Below, piece after piece: positions 6,196 to 6,459 of a stretch of DNA of 6,459 bases (position 1 is the first letter of the stretch; each line of letters begins with the position of its first letter). Location: the NCBI GenBank assembly GCA_018610095.1, contig JAHEOB010000158.1, positions 1 to 6,459 on the forward strand. The letters are read 5' to 3'. A program made the position numbers and the translations under genes. The DNA is from Halothece sp. MAG. Its GTDB lineage: Bacteria > Cyanobacteriota > Cyanobacteriia > Cyanobacteriales > Rubidibacteraceae. The notes under the pieces are model-generated. The model had not been told where the DNA came from. It did not search any database and saw only the letters and a list, made by a program, of their open reading frames with translations.

Positions 6196-6205
6196 GATCG
6201 TTATT
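6191..6205. other. Convergent gene ends without a clear terminator
   Basis: The stops of the ycf51-like gene (6193-6195) and the thioredoxin-fold gene (6201-6203) are separated by five bases. The only local symmetry is a weak GAGA/TCTC pairing across 6194-6208, with no U-run of note. No intrinsic terminator is convincing for either gene, so transcripts may overlap here. Confidence 0.4.
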
Positions 6206-6459
6206 CTCGCAGTTCCACATTGAGATCATTAACAGGACGACGCTTACGCTGTTCTGATTCAGAACGGGGCAATAAATTAAATACCTCTCGAAACTCATCG
6301 TCAAGGGTTTCAAAACTCACTTGCCCCACTTGGTCAAACACCACTTTCCCATCTCCATCAATGAGTACGGTTTGGGGAACCAATCCGCGATAATAATAAC
6401 CCGGTTCGGTGCGGCTAAACTCTTCCTTCCCTGCTAATTGATCGACATTAATGGGAATG
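6201..6459 (-). CDS. Thioredoxin-fold protein, C-terminal part only
   Basis: The last 85 codons are present and the 5' end is off the right edge. The segment RGLVPQTVLIDGDGKVVFDQVGQ (beginning near residue 24 of the visible part) is the cis-Pro turn, strand and beta-hairpin that form the second half of a thioredoxin fold, as in TlpA/ResA-type thiol-disulfide oxidoreductases. The following helix (ETLDDEFREVFNLL) also fits. The last 20 residues are charged (SESEQRKRRPVNDLNVELRE) and form a tail beyond the fold. The CxxC active site would be upstream and cannot be seen, so the redox activity is not proven. In cyanobacteria such proteins include TxlA/HCF164-like factors for thylakoid thiol reduction, but I cannot tell which subgroup this is. 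The gene ends TAA at 6203-6201, five bases from the converging ycf51-like stop. Confidence 0.7.
   Translation of the reverse strand, partial: IPINVDQLAGKEEFSRTEPGYYYRGLVPQTVLIDGDGKVVFDQVGQVSFETLDDEFREVFNLLPRSESEQRKRRPVNDLNVELRE

Noticed and set aside
6201..6383. A separate 60-aa minus-strand gene starting at TTG 6383
   Set aside because: The frame remains open to the window edge, and the TTG falls in the middle of the thioredoxin fold just before the cis-Pro, so it is an internal codon of a longer gene.
1..6459. CRISPR arrays, tRNA or rRNA genes, IS elements
   Set aside because: No regularly spaced direct repeats, RNA-gene signatures, transposase frames or terminal inverted repeats were seen. 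Coding density is near complete.

Overview
The window looks like cyanobacterial chromosome. Four things support this: a perfect HIP1 octamer (GCGATCGC) at 1621-1628; a Ycf51/DUF2518-type membrane protein, a family I know from cyanobacteria and red-lineage plastids; an FtsW of cyanobacterial type; and a gyrase B intein that matches, from memory, the Synechocystis PCC 6803 GyrB intein in length, insertion site and sequence. Base composition is moderately AT-rich. I cannot name the genus. The second intein looks archaeal or halophile-like to me, but that is only an impression.

Layout. Positions 1-4251 on the minus strand are one uninterrupted reading frame, the 5' part of gyrB (DNA gyrase subunit B). 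It carries two inteins. Extein segment 1 (434 aa: ATPase, transducer and start of TOPRIM) is followed by intein 1 (435 aa, complete, Cys1 type with an HNH endonuclease and a repeat-rich DNA-binding region). Then come a 66-aa middle extein and intein 2 (Ser1 type, LAGLIDADG endonuclease plus an XRE-like helix-turn-helix). Intein 2 runs off the left edge after 482 residues. The rest of GyrB is outside the window.

Positions 4252-4490 are a divergent intergenic region holding the gyrB promoter and Shine-Dalgarno, a likely ftsW promoter, and a possible 25-codon leader ORF whose stop overlaps the ftsW start. ftsW (4491-5687, plus) encodes the division-linked SEDS glycosyltransferase. It overlaps by 8 nt a small ycf51-like gene (5680-6195, plus), so the two probably form an operon. 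A thioredoxin-fold gene (6201-6459, minus, 3' end only) converges on it with five bases between the stop codons.

The most notable system is the double-intein gyrase. The two elements belong to different intein/endonuclease families. They sit on either side of 66 residues inside the TOPRIM catalytic domain and separate the catalytic Glu from the expected DxD metal ligands. Both must splice before an active gyrase can form.
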